A stretch of 64,000 nucleotides of DNA from positions 1 to 64,000 of the forward strand of contig CAYFUH010000003.1 of assembly GCA_964346355.1 (NCBI GenBank). The letters run 5' to 3'. Below are positions 35,188 to 43,871 of this stretch, in pieces; position 1 is the stretch's first letter, and every line of letters starts with the position of its first letter. Source of the stretch: UBA6115 sp964346355 (GTDB lineage Bacteria; Bacillota; Clostridia; Christensenellales; Aristaeellaceae). Below the pieces are notes generated by a model that was not told the DNA's origin, ran no database searches, and saw only the letters and a list, made by a program, of their open reading frames with translations. The position numbers and the translations under genes were made by a program.

Positions 35188-37644
35188 TTAGCTGACCGGT
35201 ACGTCGGCGGTGACTGGCTCTGACGCCTCGTTTTCTGCCTTATTGAGGGTGTAGGACAGCTTGCCGTCCTCCTCAAACATGTGCACGTGGTCGCCTTCCT
35301 TCAAAACGCCTGCGACGATCTGCTCGCTCAGCGCGTCCTCCACCATCCGCTGGATGGCGCGGCGCAGCGGCCGGGCGCCGTACTGCGGGTCAAAGCCGGA
35401 TTTGGCCAGCAGGGCGACCGCGTCATCCGCGAACGCCAGCGTGATGCCCTGCTCCTTCATGCGGGTGATGATGGTGTTTAGCATCAGTTTGGCAATCTGA
35501 GCGATCTGCTCGCTGGACAGGGAATGGAAGACCATGATCTCATCCACGCGGTTGATGAACTCCGGCCTGAACATGCGCTTGATTTCGTCCAGAACGCGGG
35601 TTTTCATCTCCTCGTGGTTCATGCCGGCCGGCGCGCTGGAATCCGAGAAGCCCAGGGAGCGGCCGGTTGCCAGTTGGGCAGCGCCGGCATTGGAAGTCAT
35701 CACGATAATGGTGTTTTTAAAGCTGGTCACCCGGCCCATGTTGTCCGTCAGCCTGCCGTCTTCCAGGATTTGCAGCAGCATGTTGAACACATCCGGGTGC
35801 GCCTTCTCGATCTCGTCAAACAGCACCACGGAATAGGGCTTGCGGCGCACCTGTTCGGTCAGCTGGCCCCCTTCCTCATAGCCCACATAACCAGGAGGTG
35901 AGCCCACCATGCGGGAGACGGTGTGCTTTTCCATGTATTCGCTCATGTCCAGGCGGATGACGGCGTCCTCATCCCCAAACATGGCTTCGCCCAGGGCACG
36001 GCACAGCTCTGTCTTGCCAACACCGGTTGGGCCCAGGAAGATGAAGGAGCCAATCGGCCGCTTGGGATCCTGCAAGCCAGCGCGTGCGCGGCGGATCGCC
36101 TTGGACACCGCGGTGACCGCCTCATCCTGGCCGATGACGCGCTTGTGCAGGGTTTCCTCCAGCTGCATCAAGCGTTTGCTTTCAATCATGGTCATGCGCT
36201 GCACCGGGATACCCGTCCAGCCTGCCACCACATCGGCAACATCGTCCTCCGTCACCTGGGGCCGCAGGGTTTTTTGGGTCTGCTTCCACTCATCCCGCGC
36301 TTGGTTGATTTTCTCTCGCAGTTGGCGTTCATCATCGCGCAGGTCGGCCGCAGCCTCATAATCCTGGCGCGCGATGGCCGCGCGCTTCTTTTCGACCGCT
36401 TCATCCAGCTCCTGCTCATACAGCTTGAGGTCCCCTGGCGCTGCGAAGGCACGAAGCCGCACGCGGGAGCAGGCTTCGTCCATGACGTCCACCGCCTTGT
36501 CGGGCAAGAAGCGGTCCGCGATATAGCGGGCGGACAGCTCCACGGCGGAATTCAGCGCCTCATCAGTGATCATCACCTGATGGTGGGACTCATAATGCGG
36601 GCGCAGGCCTTTTAAGATTTCAACAGAGCGCTCGCTGTCCGGCTCGTCCACCATCACTGGCTGGAAGCGCCGGGAGAGGGCTGCGTCCTTTTCGATATGC
36701 TTGCGGTAGTCCTCCAGCGTGGTCGCGCCGATGCACTGAATCTCTCCCCGTGCGAGGGCGGGCTTTAGTATTCCGGCTGCGTCAATGGAGCCTTCCGCCT
36801 TGCCGGCGCCCATGATGTTTTGCAATTCGTCAATAAACAGAATGGTGGAATCGTCCTGCTCCAGTTCCGCCACCACGTCCTTCATGCGCTCCTCAAACTC
36901 GCCCCGGTACTTGGTGCCGGCAATCAGGCTGCCCAAATCAAGGGACAGCAGGCGCTTACCCAGCAGGGTTTCGGGCACATCGTCTTCAATAATGCGCTGT
37001 GCCAGGCCTTCGGCCACCGCGCTTTTGCCAACGCCGGGCGCGCCGATTAAAACCGGGTTGTTCTTGGTGCGGCGGGAGAGGATCTGCGCCATGCGTTCGA
37101 TCTCCTTCTCCCGGCCAATGACCGGATCCAGCTTGCCCTGTTTTGCAAGCGCGGTTAAATCCCGGCTGTTCTTTTCCAGGGTGGATTTGCTCTGTTCTGC
37201 GCTCTCATCCGGCGTGGCGCGCAGGTAATCGGACGCTTCGCGCTTAAGCAGGTTGATGTCCGCGCCAAAGACGGTCAGGATGCGCACCGCGACGGAGTCC
37301 TCCTCCGACAGCAGGCAATACCACAACGCGTGGGTTGTCACCTGGCCCAGCTGGCGTTGACGGATCAGCGCCAAGGACTCATCCAGCACGCGCTTCATGC
37401 GCGGGGTCAGCTCCAGCACCTTGGGCGGGAGTTGGCTGGGCGAGGACAGCTGGCGCACCGCGTCCTGCACGCTTTCCAGCGTAATATTATGAGGCAGGCT
37501 GGGCAGGTCGTCCGCGGCCCGGGTCAACAAGCCCACCAACAAATGCTCCGTTCCCCAGAAGCGGTGGCGAAGTGAAATGGCAGACTGCTGGGAAATATCC
37601 AGCACCTGTTTTGCCTTTTGGTTAAATTTTCCAAACATGGACAT
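35188..37644 (-). CDS. clpC: Clp protease ATPase subunit ClpC
   Basis: AAA+ unfoldase that feeds ClpP. It has the N-terminal Clp repeat domain (1-145), AAA1 with Walker A GAPGVGKS at 201-208, a middle domain carrying a UVR-like helix (ARQDYEAAADLRDDERQL, ~425-445), and AAA2 with GPTGVGKT near 550. Length 818 matches ClpC (~810). AGGAGG lies seven bases before the ATG. It is the last gene of ctsR-mcsA-mcsB-clpC. In Bacillus ClpC uses McsB-made phosphoarginine tags; the McsB here looks inactive (see that entry). Confidence 0.96.
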   Translation of the reverse strand: MSMFGKFNQKAKQVLDISQQSAISLRHRFWGTEHLLVGLLTRAADDLPSLPHNITLESVQDAVRQLSSPSQLPPKVLELTPRMKRVLDESLALIRQRQLGQVTTHALWYCLLSEEDSVAVRILTVFGADINLLKREASDYLRATPDESAEQSKSTLEKNSRDLTALAKQGKLDPVIGREKEIERMAQILSRRTKNNPVLIGAPGVGKSAVAEGLAQRIIEDDVPETLLGKRLLSLDLGSLIAGTKYRGEFEERMKDVVAELEQDDSTILFIDELQNIMGAGKAEGSIDAAGILKPALARGEIQCIGATTLEDYRKHIEKDAALSRRFQPVMVDEPDSERSVEILKGLRPHYESHHQVMITDEALNSAVELSARYIADRFLPDKAVDVMDEACSRVRLRAFAAPGDLKLYEQELDEAVEKKRAAIARQDYEAAADLRDDERQLREKINQARDEWKQTQKTLRPQVTEDDVADVVAGWTGIPVQRMTMIESKRLMQLEETLHKRVIGQDEAVTAVSKAIRRARAGLQDPKRPIGSFIFLGPTGVGKTELCRALGEAMFGDEDAVIRLDMSEYMEKHTVSRMVGSPPGYVGYEEGGQLTEQVRRKPYSVVLFDEIEKAHPDVFNMLLQILEDGRLTDNMGRVTSFKNTIIVMTSNAGAAQLATGRSLGFSDSSAPAGMNHEEMKTRVLDEIKRMFRPEFINRVDEIMVFHSLSSEQIAQIAKLMLNTIITRMKEQGITLAFADDAVALLAKSGFDPQYGARPLRRAIQRMVEDALSEQIVAGVLKEGDHVHMFEEDGKLSYTLNKAENEASEPVTADVPVS

Positions 37645-37647
37645 GGT

Positions 37648-38625
37648 TTATCCTCCTGATAAGGCGCTGCGGACGGCGTCCGCGCGTAAAAAAACATAGG
37701 TTTTGGGGTCCGTGCCTTCCATCTGGAAGGCGTCATCATTGGCGTATTGCAATAAACTGTCCGCTTGGCTGATATCCAGGGGCAACATCCCGGCCTGCGC
37801 GCCAATACGCAGGCTGTTCCAGTGAATCAATAAATCAGCTGCGCCAAGGCGCCTGGCATATTTGAGCAAGCCATACGCGCGCCAGACCTGGTCGGCGACC
37901 GTAGACTGCTCCCCCAGGGCAAGCGCTTTGTTTAAGATAGCGCTTTCCTTGTCTGCCAGCATCTCCGCGCAGGAGAGCACCTGGGCTACAATCTGCTCAT
38001 CACTTTGGTTAAAACTGCTGATGTTGGTGAGCGTGTACAGCCGTGCCGGGTTCCTGCCGCCTTTTGCGGCGGCGGGCATAATCGTGCAGCCTTTTACCCC
38101 CAGCGCCTCGGTGATGGGCCGCAGCTGCTTTAAGAAGTGCAGCATGGGCAGGTGCATCACCAGGCGGACGTGCAGCCCGCTGCCCGCCAGCGCCGGGCGA
38201 TAGGACAAATAGCCGTATTGCGCATCGTGCGCGAAGGGATGTCCGGCTTTGGCGAGCGCCGTTTCAGTTTCCCGCAGGGCAGAAATCATCGCGGGCAGTT
38301 CGTCCGGCTTGCCGGTGCGCCTGAGCACCAGATGCTCATCCATGTTGATGGCCGCTGAAAAACTGGAGGTATTGTCTGTAAACAGCGCAGCCTTGGTGAG
38401 CTGGTCACCCTTTGGCGGCAAAAATATGCTGTGCCCAAAGGGCAGGCTCTCTTCCCCCAGCGCCTGGCCGTCAAAAACCCTGTAATCCGGATGGATTTTG
38501 GCGAGCGCCGCGATGGCGCGGTGATAGCTTTGCGATAAATCCTCCGCGTCATCCTGCGGGCAAAAGGTGAGGTCCTGATAGTTGCGCCGCAGGGATACCT
38601 CTGTAAAAAGAACGCTGTCCCGCAC
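37648..38625 (-). CDS. mcsB: McsB-like arginine kinase homologue, probably catalytically dead
   Basis: By position and overall sequence this is McsB: GLLKYARRLGAADLLIHWNSLRIG matches the McsB C-terminal helices, and LYTLTNISSFNQSDEQIV matches its ISNQITLG region. The residues needed for kinase activity are changed. The N-terminal SRIR-type ATP-binding motif reads TEVS (8-11). The NEEDHIR catalytic loop reads NMDEHLV (94-100). The catalytic cysteine of SCPTN is R143 (SYRPAL). The phosphoarginine-binding RDxxR near the end is also missing. It is 325 residues against ~360. The frame is intact, so it is likely a pseudokinase that may still bind McsA or ClpC. Start GTG; 2-bp gap after mcsA. Confidence 0.8.
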   Translation of the reverse strand: MRDSVLFTEVSLRRNYQDLTFCPQDDAEDLSQSYHRAIAALAKIHPDYRVFDGQALGEESLPFGHSIFLPPKGDQLTKAALFTDNTSSFSAAINMDEHLVLRRTGKPDELPAMISALRETETALAKAGHPFAHDAQYGYLSYRPALAGSGLHVRLVMHLPMLHFLKQLRPITEALGVKGCTIMPAAAKGGRNPARLYTLTNISSFNQSDEQIVAQVLSCAEMLADKESAILNKALALGEQSTVADQVWRAYGLLKYARRLGAADLLIHWNSLRIGAQAGMLPLDISQADSLLQYANDDAFQMEGTDPKTYVFLRADAVRSALSGG

Positions 38626-38627
38626 GC

Positions 38628-39131
38628 TTAGGCCTTTTCCTCCTGAGGATCATTGGGTGCCAGCAAATCGCGCAAACGGGCCGCCTCCTCAAAATCCTCC
38701 CGGATGACCGCTTCCATCAGCTTGAAGCGCATATCCTGCTCAATGTCCGCATCAGTGGCCCCAACCGCTTCCTCATCGGCAAGTTCAGCCGCGTTTGGCT
38801 GGGCATCCTCTGTTTTGAGCATCCTGTCCATCTGCGTCCGCATGGCCTCATAACAGACCGCGCAGCCAGCCATGGTGTGCTCATCCAATTCATGAAAGGG
38901 GCGCCCGCAGTTGGTGCACAAAAAGCGCGGCATCAAAGGCGCTGGCTCCGCCTTTACTTCCTCCTGCACCACCTGCTCCTGTTTGAAGCCCAGGGACATA
39001 AACATCTTCATCATATCCTGCTGCATGTTGTGCGCGCAGGACATGCACATCGCCTTGGTCGCCACCTGGTTGCCGGTGACCGTTTTAAAGACAATATCCG
39101 CGTTTTTTTCGCGGCAAACTTCACAAATCAT
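38628..39131 (-). CDS. mcsA: McsA, zinc-binding activator with UVR domain
   Basis: McsA activates McsB and modulates CtsR. Four CxxC pairs (CEVC, CMSC, CTNC, CAVC) form two zinc sites. A UVR motif lies at the C-terminus (RFKLMEAVIREDFEEAARLRDLL, about residues 133-155). I chose the second of two nearby ATGs (39131): AGGAGG abuts the first (39137) but is six bases from the second. Length 167 is near normal. It lies 12 bp after ctsR. Confidence 0.92.
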   Translation of the reverse strand: MICEVCREKNADIVFKTVTGNQVATKAMCMSCAHNMQQDMMKMFMSLGFKQEQVVQEEVKAEPAPLMPRFLCTNCGRPFHELDEHTMAGCAVCYEAMRTQMDRMLKTEDAQPNAAELADEEAVGATDADIEQDMRFKLMEAVIREDFEEAARLRDLLAPNDPQEEKA

Positions 39132-39143
39132 GAACATCCTCCT

Positions 39144-39611
39144 TTACTCAGCCTGCTGCGCGATTTGTAGCAGCATGCTGCGCAGGGTCTTGGCGCGGAT
39201 TTCATCCTTGAGCGCCTCCGGAATCGGGACACACAGGGCTTGGGCGCTGAGCGCGGCGATCATAATATCCGCCGTCTCTTGGGGTATCCTACCCTGCTGT
39301 GCCAGCTGCAAACACAAAAGGCGGGCTTCATTGGCGCTGATCCTGTCCCCCACACGCTCGTGGGTAAGATAACGCAGGTGTTCCGTGTCATCCTGGGAAA
39401 GCCGGGTGATGCGGATAAACCCGCCGCCGCCCCGAAAACTTTCGATGGCGTAGCCGTGATCAGGTGTAAAACGGGTAGATAGTACGTAGTTAATCTGGCT
39501 TGGAGCGCAGCGGAAATACTCCGCCAATTCATTTCGCTTGAGCTGAACCTCTGTTTCCTCCTTGCCCCAGAGATCTTTGATGAACTCCTCGATCAAGTCG
39601 CTCAGTCGCAT
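39144..39611 (-). CDS. ctsR: Heat-shock repressor CtsR
   Basis: Represses clp genes and releases DNA on heat. The N-terminal winged helix-turn-helix includes LAEYFRCAPSQINYVLSTRFT, and the wing GGGGFIRI is the glycine-rich thermosensor loop. The length (155) is standard. Its own promoter carries a CtsR-type operator at 39639-39655, implying autoregulation of ctsR-mcsA-mcsB-clpC. Confidence 0.95.
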   Translation of the reverse strand: MRLSDLIEEFIKDLWGKEETEVQLKRNELAEYFRCAPSQINYVLSTRFTPDHGYAIESFRGGGGFIRITRLSQDDTEHLRYLTHERVGDRISANEARLLCLQLAQQGRIPQETADIMIAALSAQALCVPIPEALKDEIRAKTLRSMLLQIAQQAE

Positions 39612-39638
39612 GTGCTTCCCTCCATTCCCGCCAAAGAG

Positions 39639-39655
39639 GCTGACCTTCTTTGACT
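39639..39655 (-). promoter_or_regulatory. CtsR operator
   Basis: On the minus strand AGTCAAA-GAA-GGTCAGC fits the CtsR direct heptad repeat (RGTCAAA-N3-RGTCAAA) with two mismatches in the second half. It lies just after the -10 box of the ctsR promoter, where binding would block transcription. Confidence 0.82.
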
Positions 39656-39661
39656 ATTGCC

Positions 39662-39691
39662 AGTATACCACAGGAAGCCCGGCTTAGGCAA
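39662..39691 (-). promoter_or_regulatory. ctsR operon promoter
   Basis: -35 TTGCCT (39686-39691), 18-bp spacer, -10 TATACT (39662-39667) on the minus strand, directly followed by the CtsR operator. Confidence 0.72.
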
Positions 39692-39796
39692 GCGGCTTGA
39701 ACCACAAAAACAAGGGAAGGACCAGGCATGAACAAAGCACCCGCCCTTAGATATGAAACACTGCAGGACAAGCTGTTCCTGCCCAGCGCATTGTTC

Positions 39797-39825
39797 TTTA
39801 CAAGTTTGCGTGTGATTTGTATAAT
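39797..39825 (+). promoter_or_regulatory. Promoter of the zinc-ribbon/TPM pair
   Basis: -35 TTTACA (39797-39802), 17-bp spacer, -10 TATAAT (39820-39825), with AAAGGAG before the ATG at 39873. Bases 39692-39796, between this and the ctsR promoter, hold nothing I recognise. Confidence 0.8.
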
Positions 39826-39872
39826 GGCATCAGAAAGAAACGCATCCTGCACCCTGAAAGGAGTGAGCGATC

Positions 39873-40970
39873 ATGAGCACCCTGACCTATAAATGCCCTT
39901 CCTGCGGCGCGCCGCTTGAGTATGACGGACGCAGCCAGGAGATGACATGCGGTTCCTGCGGGAACACCTTTGACCCGGAGGTCATCACCGCTGTTAATGA
40001 AATTGAAAAGGAATCCAGCCGCCCGGACGATATGTACTGGGAGATGCGGGACCGGGATTTTTCAGCGGAAGAGAAAACAAAAACCCAGGCCTACTCCTGC
40101 TCTTCCTGCGGCGCGCAGCTGTATACAGAGGAAACCACCGTCGCGACCAACTGCGCGTTTTGCGGCAGCCCTTCGGTGATTCCAACACAATTTACGGATG
40201 AGACGCGGCCGGAGCGCTTAATCCCCTTTAAGATTGAAAAGGCGCAGGCGGAGCAGATGTTTCAGGATTATTTCAAGACGCGCAAGCTGGTGCCCAACCT
40301 GTTTTTAAAAAGCCGCAACCAGATTGATGAAATCCGGAAACTGTACGCCCCCTACTGGCTGTTTAACTGCGAGGCAGACGCCAACATGACCTACCGCGGC
40401 ACAACGGTCAGCTCCCATCGCTCTGGTCAATACATGGTTCGGACCACGCGCCATTTCTTAATTCACAGGGCGGGCACGCTGGGTTTTGAAAACCTGCCGG
40501 TGGATGCCAGCGAGCGGCTGGACAACAAGATTTCCGAATCCATTGAGCCCTACAACAACCAGGAAGCCATCGCCTTCATTCCCCAGGCGCTCTCCGGCGC
40601 GCAGGCCAACCGCGCGGATGTCACGCCAGAGGTGTGCATGAACCGCGCCAATGAGCGCGTGCGCAGCACCACAGACGCTGCCTTCCGCAGGACGGTGATG
40701 GGCTATGCCACCGTGGTGACACAAAGCAGCAGCATCAAGGTGCAAAACGGCAGCTCCGCCCCTGTCCTTTACCCCATCTGGCTGATTACCACCAAGAAGG
40801 AAGGCAAAACCTATACGTTTGCCATCAACGGGCAAACGGGTGAGTTAACCTGTGACATCCCCTGGTCCAAATCCAAATTCTTTGGCCGGATGCTGAGTTT
40901 AGCCGGTATGATTGCCGCGGCGGGTGTGGCGGGCATCTACGCGCTGTCCGCGATGGGGGTGCTCAAATGA
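39873..40970 (+). CDS. Zinc-ribbon membrane protein of unknown function
   Basis: A 365-residue protein. The N-terminal third holds two zinc ribbons: CPSCGAPLEY...CGSCG (8-31) and CSSCGAQLYT...CAFCGSP (~76-97). A soluble beta-rich middle follows (~120-330), with a single hydrophobic segment at the C-terminus (about 343-363) that should anchor it. Proteins of this shape are often labelled TFIIB-type zinc-ribbon or primosomal-N'-like, without proven function. It overlaps the next gene by 4 bp, so it probably works with that TPM-domain protein at the membrane. Confidence 0.8.
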   Translation: MSTLTYKCPSCGAPLEYDGRSQEMTCGSCGNTFDPEVITAVNEIEKESSRPDDMYWEMRDRDFSAEEKTKTQAYSCSSCGAQLYTEETTVATNCAFCGSPSVIPTQFTDETRPERLIPFKIEKAQAEQMFQDYFKTRKLVPNLFLKSRNQIDEIRKLYAPYWLFNCEADANMTYRGTTVSSHRSGQYMVRTTRHFLIHRAGTLGFENLPVDASERLDNKISESIEPYNNQEAIAFIPQALSGAQANRADVTPEVCMNRANERVRSTTDAAFRRTVMGYATVVTQSSSIKVQNGSSAPVLYPIWLITTKKEGKTYTFAINGQTGELTCDIPWSKSKFFGRMLSLAGMIAAAGVAGIYALSAMGVLK

Positions 40971-41722
40971 AAAAAACAGCCTTTGTTTTATTGCTGCTGC
41001 TTACCCTCGCCCTCACCGCGCAGGCCTTTGCCCTGCAGCATGTGGACGACCAGGCGCGCGTGTTATCCATTGAGGAAGTGCGCAAACTGGAAGCGCAGGC
41101 GGCGGAGCTGTACGAACTGACGCAGTTTGATGTCATCCTGCACACGACCAATAACTCCCAGGGCAAAAGCCCCATGGACTATTCCTTTGACTACTACCAT
41201 GGCTTCCGTGACGCAGCCAAGTACCCTGATGGTGCCGCGCTTGCCATCATGTTTGACACCCGGGATTATTACGAGGCGGCCAGAGGAAAAGGAATCGAAC
41301 TGCTGACACACCGTGAAAGTTATGATTTGCGTGACGTTGTCCAAAGCAAACTGTCAAACGGGGATTACTACGGCGCTTTCGCGAACTATCTGCGCTATGT
41401 CAAACGCCTGCTGGTGCCCTTAACGCCTATGGAGCAGGTTGTGCGCTTCCTGCCCTATGTGCTGGGCATCGCCCTGGCAATCGGGCTGGTCTATGCTTTT
41501 ATCCTTAAAAGCAACATGAAGATCGCCACGTTTAAATACAACGCCGACCAGTACATCGTGCCCAACTCCCTACGATTGACCCGGCAGCAGGACCTGTACC
41601 TTTATCAGACAGTGACCCGCACCAAGATTGAGTCCGGCAGCAGCAGCGGCGGCAAGGGCGGCGGTTTCTCAAGCGGCAGCCGCGGCGGCACCTCCTACGG
41701 CGGCCGGGGCGGGAAGTTCTAA
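40967..41722 (+). CDS. TPM-domain membrane protein
   Basis: A 251-residue protein with a signal peptide (MKKTAFVLLLLLTLALTAQA), a TPM fold (about 26-150; HVDDQARVLS near the start is typical), one membrane helix (~164-184) and a C-terminal glycine/serine-rich basic tail (SSGGKGGGFSSGSRGG). TPM proteins have been linked to membrane-protein repair and, in plants, phosphatase activity; no reaction can be assigned here. The tail resembles the RGG-like ends of YgcG-type proteins. It is coupled to the zinc-ribbon gene by a 4-bp overlap. No terminator is obvious after it. Confidence 0.82.
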   Translation: MKKTAFVLLLLLTLALTAQAFALQHVDDQARVLSIEEVRKLEAQAAELYELTQFDVILHTTNNSQGKSPMDYSFDYYHGFRDAAKYPDGAALAIMFDTRDYYEAARGKGIELLTHRESYDLRDVVQSKLSNGDYYGAFANYLRYVKRLLVPLTPMEQVVRFLPYVLGIALAIGLVYAFILKSNMKIATFKYNADQYIVPNSLRLTRQQDLYLYQTVTRTKIESGSSSGGKGGGFSSGSRGGTSYGGRGGKF

Positions 41723-41843
41723 GCCTTAAAACCTCGCGCCTTTTTCGTGTCATCTCCGTGTCACATTTTGCACTCTTGATGGGTAAATTCCTTCTCACCA
41801 TGCCACCGGAAAGACGCTCGGAAAGCCAAGCCACATAAGGGAA

Positions 41844-41880
41844 AACGAGAAGCTCCTTGATTTACAAGGAGCTTCTCGTT
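41844..41880 (-). terminator. Terminator after tRNA-Pro
   Basis: A perfect 16-bp stem (41844-41859 with 41865-41880) with a 5-base loop; on the minus strand the hairpin ends in GTTTTCCC. It begins at the last base of the tRNA. Confidence 0.85.
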
Positions 41881-41956
41881 GGTCTGGGTGAGAGGATTCG
41901 AACCTCCGGCCTCTTGAACCCCATTCAAGCACGCTACCAAACTGCGCCACACCCAG
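41880..41956 (-). tRNA. tRNA-Pro (anticodon GGG)
   Basis: The minus strand folds as a cloverleaf. The acceptor is CTGGGTG/CACCCAG, the D arm is GCGCAGTTTGGTAGCGT, and the anticodon loop ATGGGGT (anticodon GGG) sits on CTTGA/TCAAG. The T arm is GGAGGTTCGAATCCTC. The discriminator is A and CCA is encoded. It reads CCC and CCU. Confidence 0.95.
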
Positions 41957-41977
41957 GTACGTTAACACGCAAGGGGT

Positions 41978-42006
41978 ATCTTAGCAAAGGGACCCGCCCT
42001 TGTCAA
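41978..42006 (-). promoter_or_regulatory. tRNA-Pro promoter
   Basis: -35 TTGACA (42001-42006, perfect), 17-bp spacer, -10 TAAGAT (41978-41983) on the minus strand, 22 bases before the tRNA. Confidence 0.85.
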
Positions 42007-42059
42007 CAGGTAGCGGCGGGTTTTTCGCTTTTCCCTGGAAAACCGAGGAAGCAGATGGT

Positions 42060-43184
42060 TTACAGCGCCAGCTGGTATACCCGATAGCGGCGGTACAGTT
42101 TGCCGCCGGCGGACTGGGTGTTGTTGACGGACTGGATGTGCGTCTCATCCACCAGGGAGCCCTCAATGCGGGTGATGCCCAGGCTTTTGGCGCCGCGGAC
42201 GGCTTCCGCCAGCAGCACGGTGTTGACCGCCTTGTTTTGATACTCCGGAATCACGTACTGCGCGGGGCAGCGCGCGGTCTTGGTCTGCGGGGTTTTGATG
42301 ACGCGCCGCAGCCAGTTTAAGGGGGTGTTCCTGCCATCGGTGCCGATGACGGAGGGGCTGGAATCCAAAAAGCCAATCACCACGCCAATGGGCTTGTTGC
42401 CGGCGTAAGCCATCACAGCGGACTGGTTGCGCAGCCAGGGCTTGATGCGCTTGAACAGCTGCAGCAAATCCTCCGGCGTGGGCATGTAGCTGCCCGGCTC
42501 ATCCGGGGTGGCCTCGCCAATGACAGCCGCGATGTCCTGCGCGACGCGGATTAAGTTGCTGCGGTTAAAGTTGACATGCTCCACCCGAAAGCCAAAGCGG
42601 TTGCGGATGCGGTTGGCCATGGACAGGATGCGGTCAATGGGGATGGTATCCACCGGGATGTCGTAGGCCAGGTAATCCCGCCATTTCTCGAACCCATATT
42701 TTTCCAGAATCTGGGGAAGGGCGGGCGTGTTATAGGCGTTTTGCAAGACGGGCGGGCCGTCAAAGCCATCCACCAGCACCCCGCGGTTGAGCAAATCATA
42801 GCGCGGCGCGACCGGGCCGTATACCTTTTTGACGCCATGTTCGCGCAAAAAGCGCATGGCGGCGTCCAGCACAGCCTGGGCGTACTCGTAATTCTCAAAG
42901 GATTCAAACAGACAGATATAGCCCACCGTCTCCCCCACGCGGGTGGACATGCGCAGATCAATGCCAGCCAGCACACGCGCGACGGGCATCTCATCATCAT
43001 GGGCCAGGAAATAGCGCTGGATGCCGCGGGAGAAGAACTCGTTATCCTTGCCGGTCAGCGTCCTGACCAGGTCCTTGCGGTTGGGCGGCGCCCAGTTTTT
43101 ATCGTGTTTATAAATATCAAAGGGCAGCTGAATGAACGGCTTGAGGCCTTTCTTGGTTGGCTGAATGATTTCAACATGAATCAT
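42060..43184 (-). CDS. GNAT-like protein, YghO-type family
   Basis: A 374-residue cytoplasmic protein. Its N-terminus (KGLKPFIQLPFDIYKHDKNWAPP) and the later GYICLFESFENYEYAQAVLDAA and VKKVYGPVAPRYD resemble the large YghO-like group of predicted N-acetyltransferases. The C-terminal half (residues ~285-374; AVMAYAGNKPIGVVIGFLD, then a second GNAT-like region) supports an acetyltransferase fold. Substrate is unknown. It is a single gene on the minus strand between engB and tRNA-Pro, with 84 bp to the engB stop. Confidence in the gene is high; in the function only moderate. Confidence 0.7.
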   Translation of the reverse strand: MIHVEIIQPTKKGLKPFIQLPFDIYKHDKNWAPPNRKDLVRTLTGKDNEFFSRGIQRYFLAHDDEMPVARVLAGIDLRMSTRVGETVGYICLFESFENYEYAQAVLDAAMRFLREHGVKKVYGPVAPRYDLLNRGVLVDGFDGPPVLQNAYNTPALPQILEKYGFEKWRDYLAYDIPVDTIPIDRILSMANRIRNRFGFRVEHVNFNRSNLIRVAQDIAAVIGEATPDEPGSYMPTPEDLLQLFKRIKPWLRNQSAVMAYAGNKPIGVVIGFLDSSPSVIGTDGRNTPLNWLRRVIKTPQTKTARCPAQYVIPEYQNKAVNTVLLAEAVRGAKSLGITRIEGSLVDETHIQSVNNTQSAGGKLYRRYRVYQLAL

Positions 43185-43268
43185 CTGGGTACCCTCCGAT
43201 GCAGTTTCTTAGGTTCAGTATAGCATCCAACACCCGGATAGGCAACGAAATGAACGGGCTGCACGGGT

Positions 43269-43871
43269 TTACAGGACGAGTTCATCCGGCATGGCCAATG
43301 CTTCTTCCATGCGGGTCAGCAATTGCAGGCGCCCTTCGTTGTTTTGGGAGGAGTACGGGATGATCTCCCAGGGCTGAACCGCCAGGGTGCGCGCCAATTT
43401 GGGCAGCATGGCGCCCCGCTGCGCGCGGGACAGCTTGTCCGCCTTGGTGGCGATGACGGAAAAGGGAAAGCCGTGGCCGTACAGGTAGGCGTTCATCTGC
43501 TTGTCATCATTGCTGGGTTCATGGCGGATGTCCACCAGGTGCAGCACGTGCTTCAAGTGCTCCGAATGGCTGAAGTACTCCTCCATCATCATGCCCCAGG
43601 ATTGTTTTTCCTTCTTGGATACCTGCGCGTAGCCGTAACCGGGCAGGTCGATTAAGTGAAACGCGTTGTTGATTAAAAACACGTTGATCAGGCGGGTTTT
43701 CCCGGGGGTGGAGCTGGTTTTGGCCAGGTTGCGCGCCTTGCACAGGCTGTTGATCAGGCTGCTTTTGCCCACGTTGCTGCGGCCGGCCACCGCGATTTGC
43801 GGCAGGCCAATGCCCGGAAAGCTGGTGTAGCGCGGCAGGCTGGTGATGAAGGTGGCGGTCTTAATCTCCAC
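43269..43871 (-). CDS. engB: Ribosome-biogenesis GTPase EngB (YsxC/YihA)
   Basis: Essential GTPase for late 50S assembly. G1 is AGRSNVGKSS, G2 lies in KTSSTPGKT, G3 is DLPGYGYA, G4 is TKAD and G5 is PYSS. Length 200 is normal. The start is GTG at 43871, overlapping the lon stop by 11 bp with GGAG upstream. lon-engB is a conserved neighbour pair in Bacillota. Confidence 0.95.
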   Translation of the reverse strand: MEIKTATFITSLPRYTSFPGIGLPQIAVAGRSNVGKSSLINSLCKARNLAKTSSTPGKTRLINVFLINNAFHLIDLPGYGYAQVSKKEKQSWGMMMEEYFSHSEHLKHVLHLVDIRHEPSNDDKQMNAYLYGHGFPFSVIATKADKLSRAQRGAMLPKLARTLAVQPWEIIPYSSQNNEGRLQLLTRMEEALAMPDELVL

